Source: CAYMLQ01 sp964390795 (GTDB taxonomy: Bacteria > Verrucomicrobiota > Kiritimatiellia > RFP12 > UBA1067). From it: a DNA stretch of 5,633 bases. The stretch is taken from the NCBI GenBank assembly GCA_964390795.1, contig CAYMLQ010000370.1, forward strand, positions 1 to 5,633, written 5' to 3'. Positions 5,632 to 5,633 of the stretch are shown here, one piece after another. The translations under genes were made by a program, and so were the position numbers. Within the stretch, counting starts at the first letter, position 1. Each line of letters begins with the position of its first letter. The notes beneath the pieces are model-generated. The model had not been told where the DNA came from. It did no database searches and was given only the letters and a program-made list of their open reading frames with translations.

Positions 5632-5633
5632 CT

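Noticed and set aside
1..5633. CRISPR array, rRNA or complete transposase gene
   Set aside because: No regularly spaced direct repeats, no rRNA signature and no transposase motifs were seen on either strand.

Overview
The window is high-GC bacterial DNA with long intergenic gaps and several dispersed-looking palindromic elements. The gene content is an RHH regulator end, a PLP aminotransferase, a large exported-looking multidomain glycoside hydrolase and a ComM/YifB end. Together with the GC-rich intergenic repeats, it is reminiscent of PVC-superphylum bacteria such as Kiritimatiellota, Lentisphaerota or Verrucomicrobiota. That taxonomic reading is inference; no marker gene settles it.

Layout, left to right. 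At 3-176 (+) is the C-terminal end of a small ribbon-helix-helix protein that runs off the left edge. At 177-669 lies a gap of almost 500 bp with a 13-bp hairpin (239-272), a wider inverted repeat (305-348), a dense 50-bp nested palindrome (451-500) and an extended -10 promoter (572-601). A class I/II aminotransferase follows at 670-1842 (+). After 24 nt comes an approximately 930-residue GH14/GH42-like hydrolase at 1867-4665 (+). The last 19 codons of this gene change in composition and look foreign. The convergent gap 4666-5178 holds a minus-strand remnant of two small overlapping ORFs (4607-4821), a pair of overlapping inverted repeats, a 128-bp element with terminal inverted repeats (4863-4990) and an 18-bp perfect palindrome (5047-5064). 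At 5179-5631 (-) is the C-terminal end of a ComM/YifB-type AAA+ protein that runs off the right edge.

How the genes work together: the aminotransferase and the hydrolase are close enough to share a transcript from the promoter near 600, but no obvious pathway joins them. The RHH protein and ComM belong to other units. The most interesting part is the hydrolase 3' end and the gap after it. A foreign segment carrying minus-strand coding remnants appears to have replaced the native C-terminus, and a repeat element abuts it. This element shares its first 10 bases (GGGAGGGACG) with the palindrome at 451-500. I see no convincing complete new system; the best leads are this repeat family and the broken small-gene pair.
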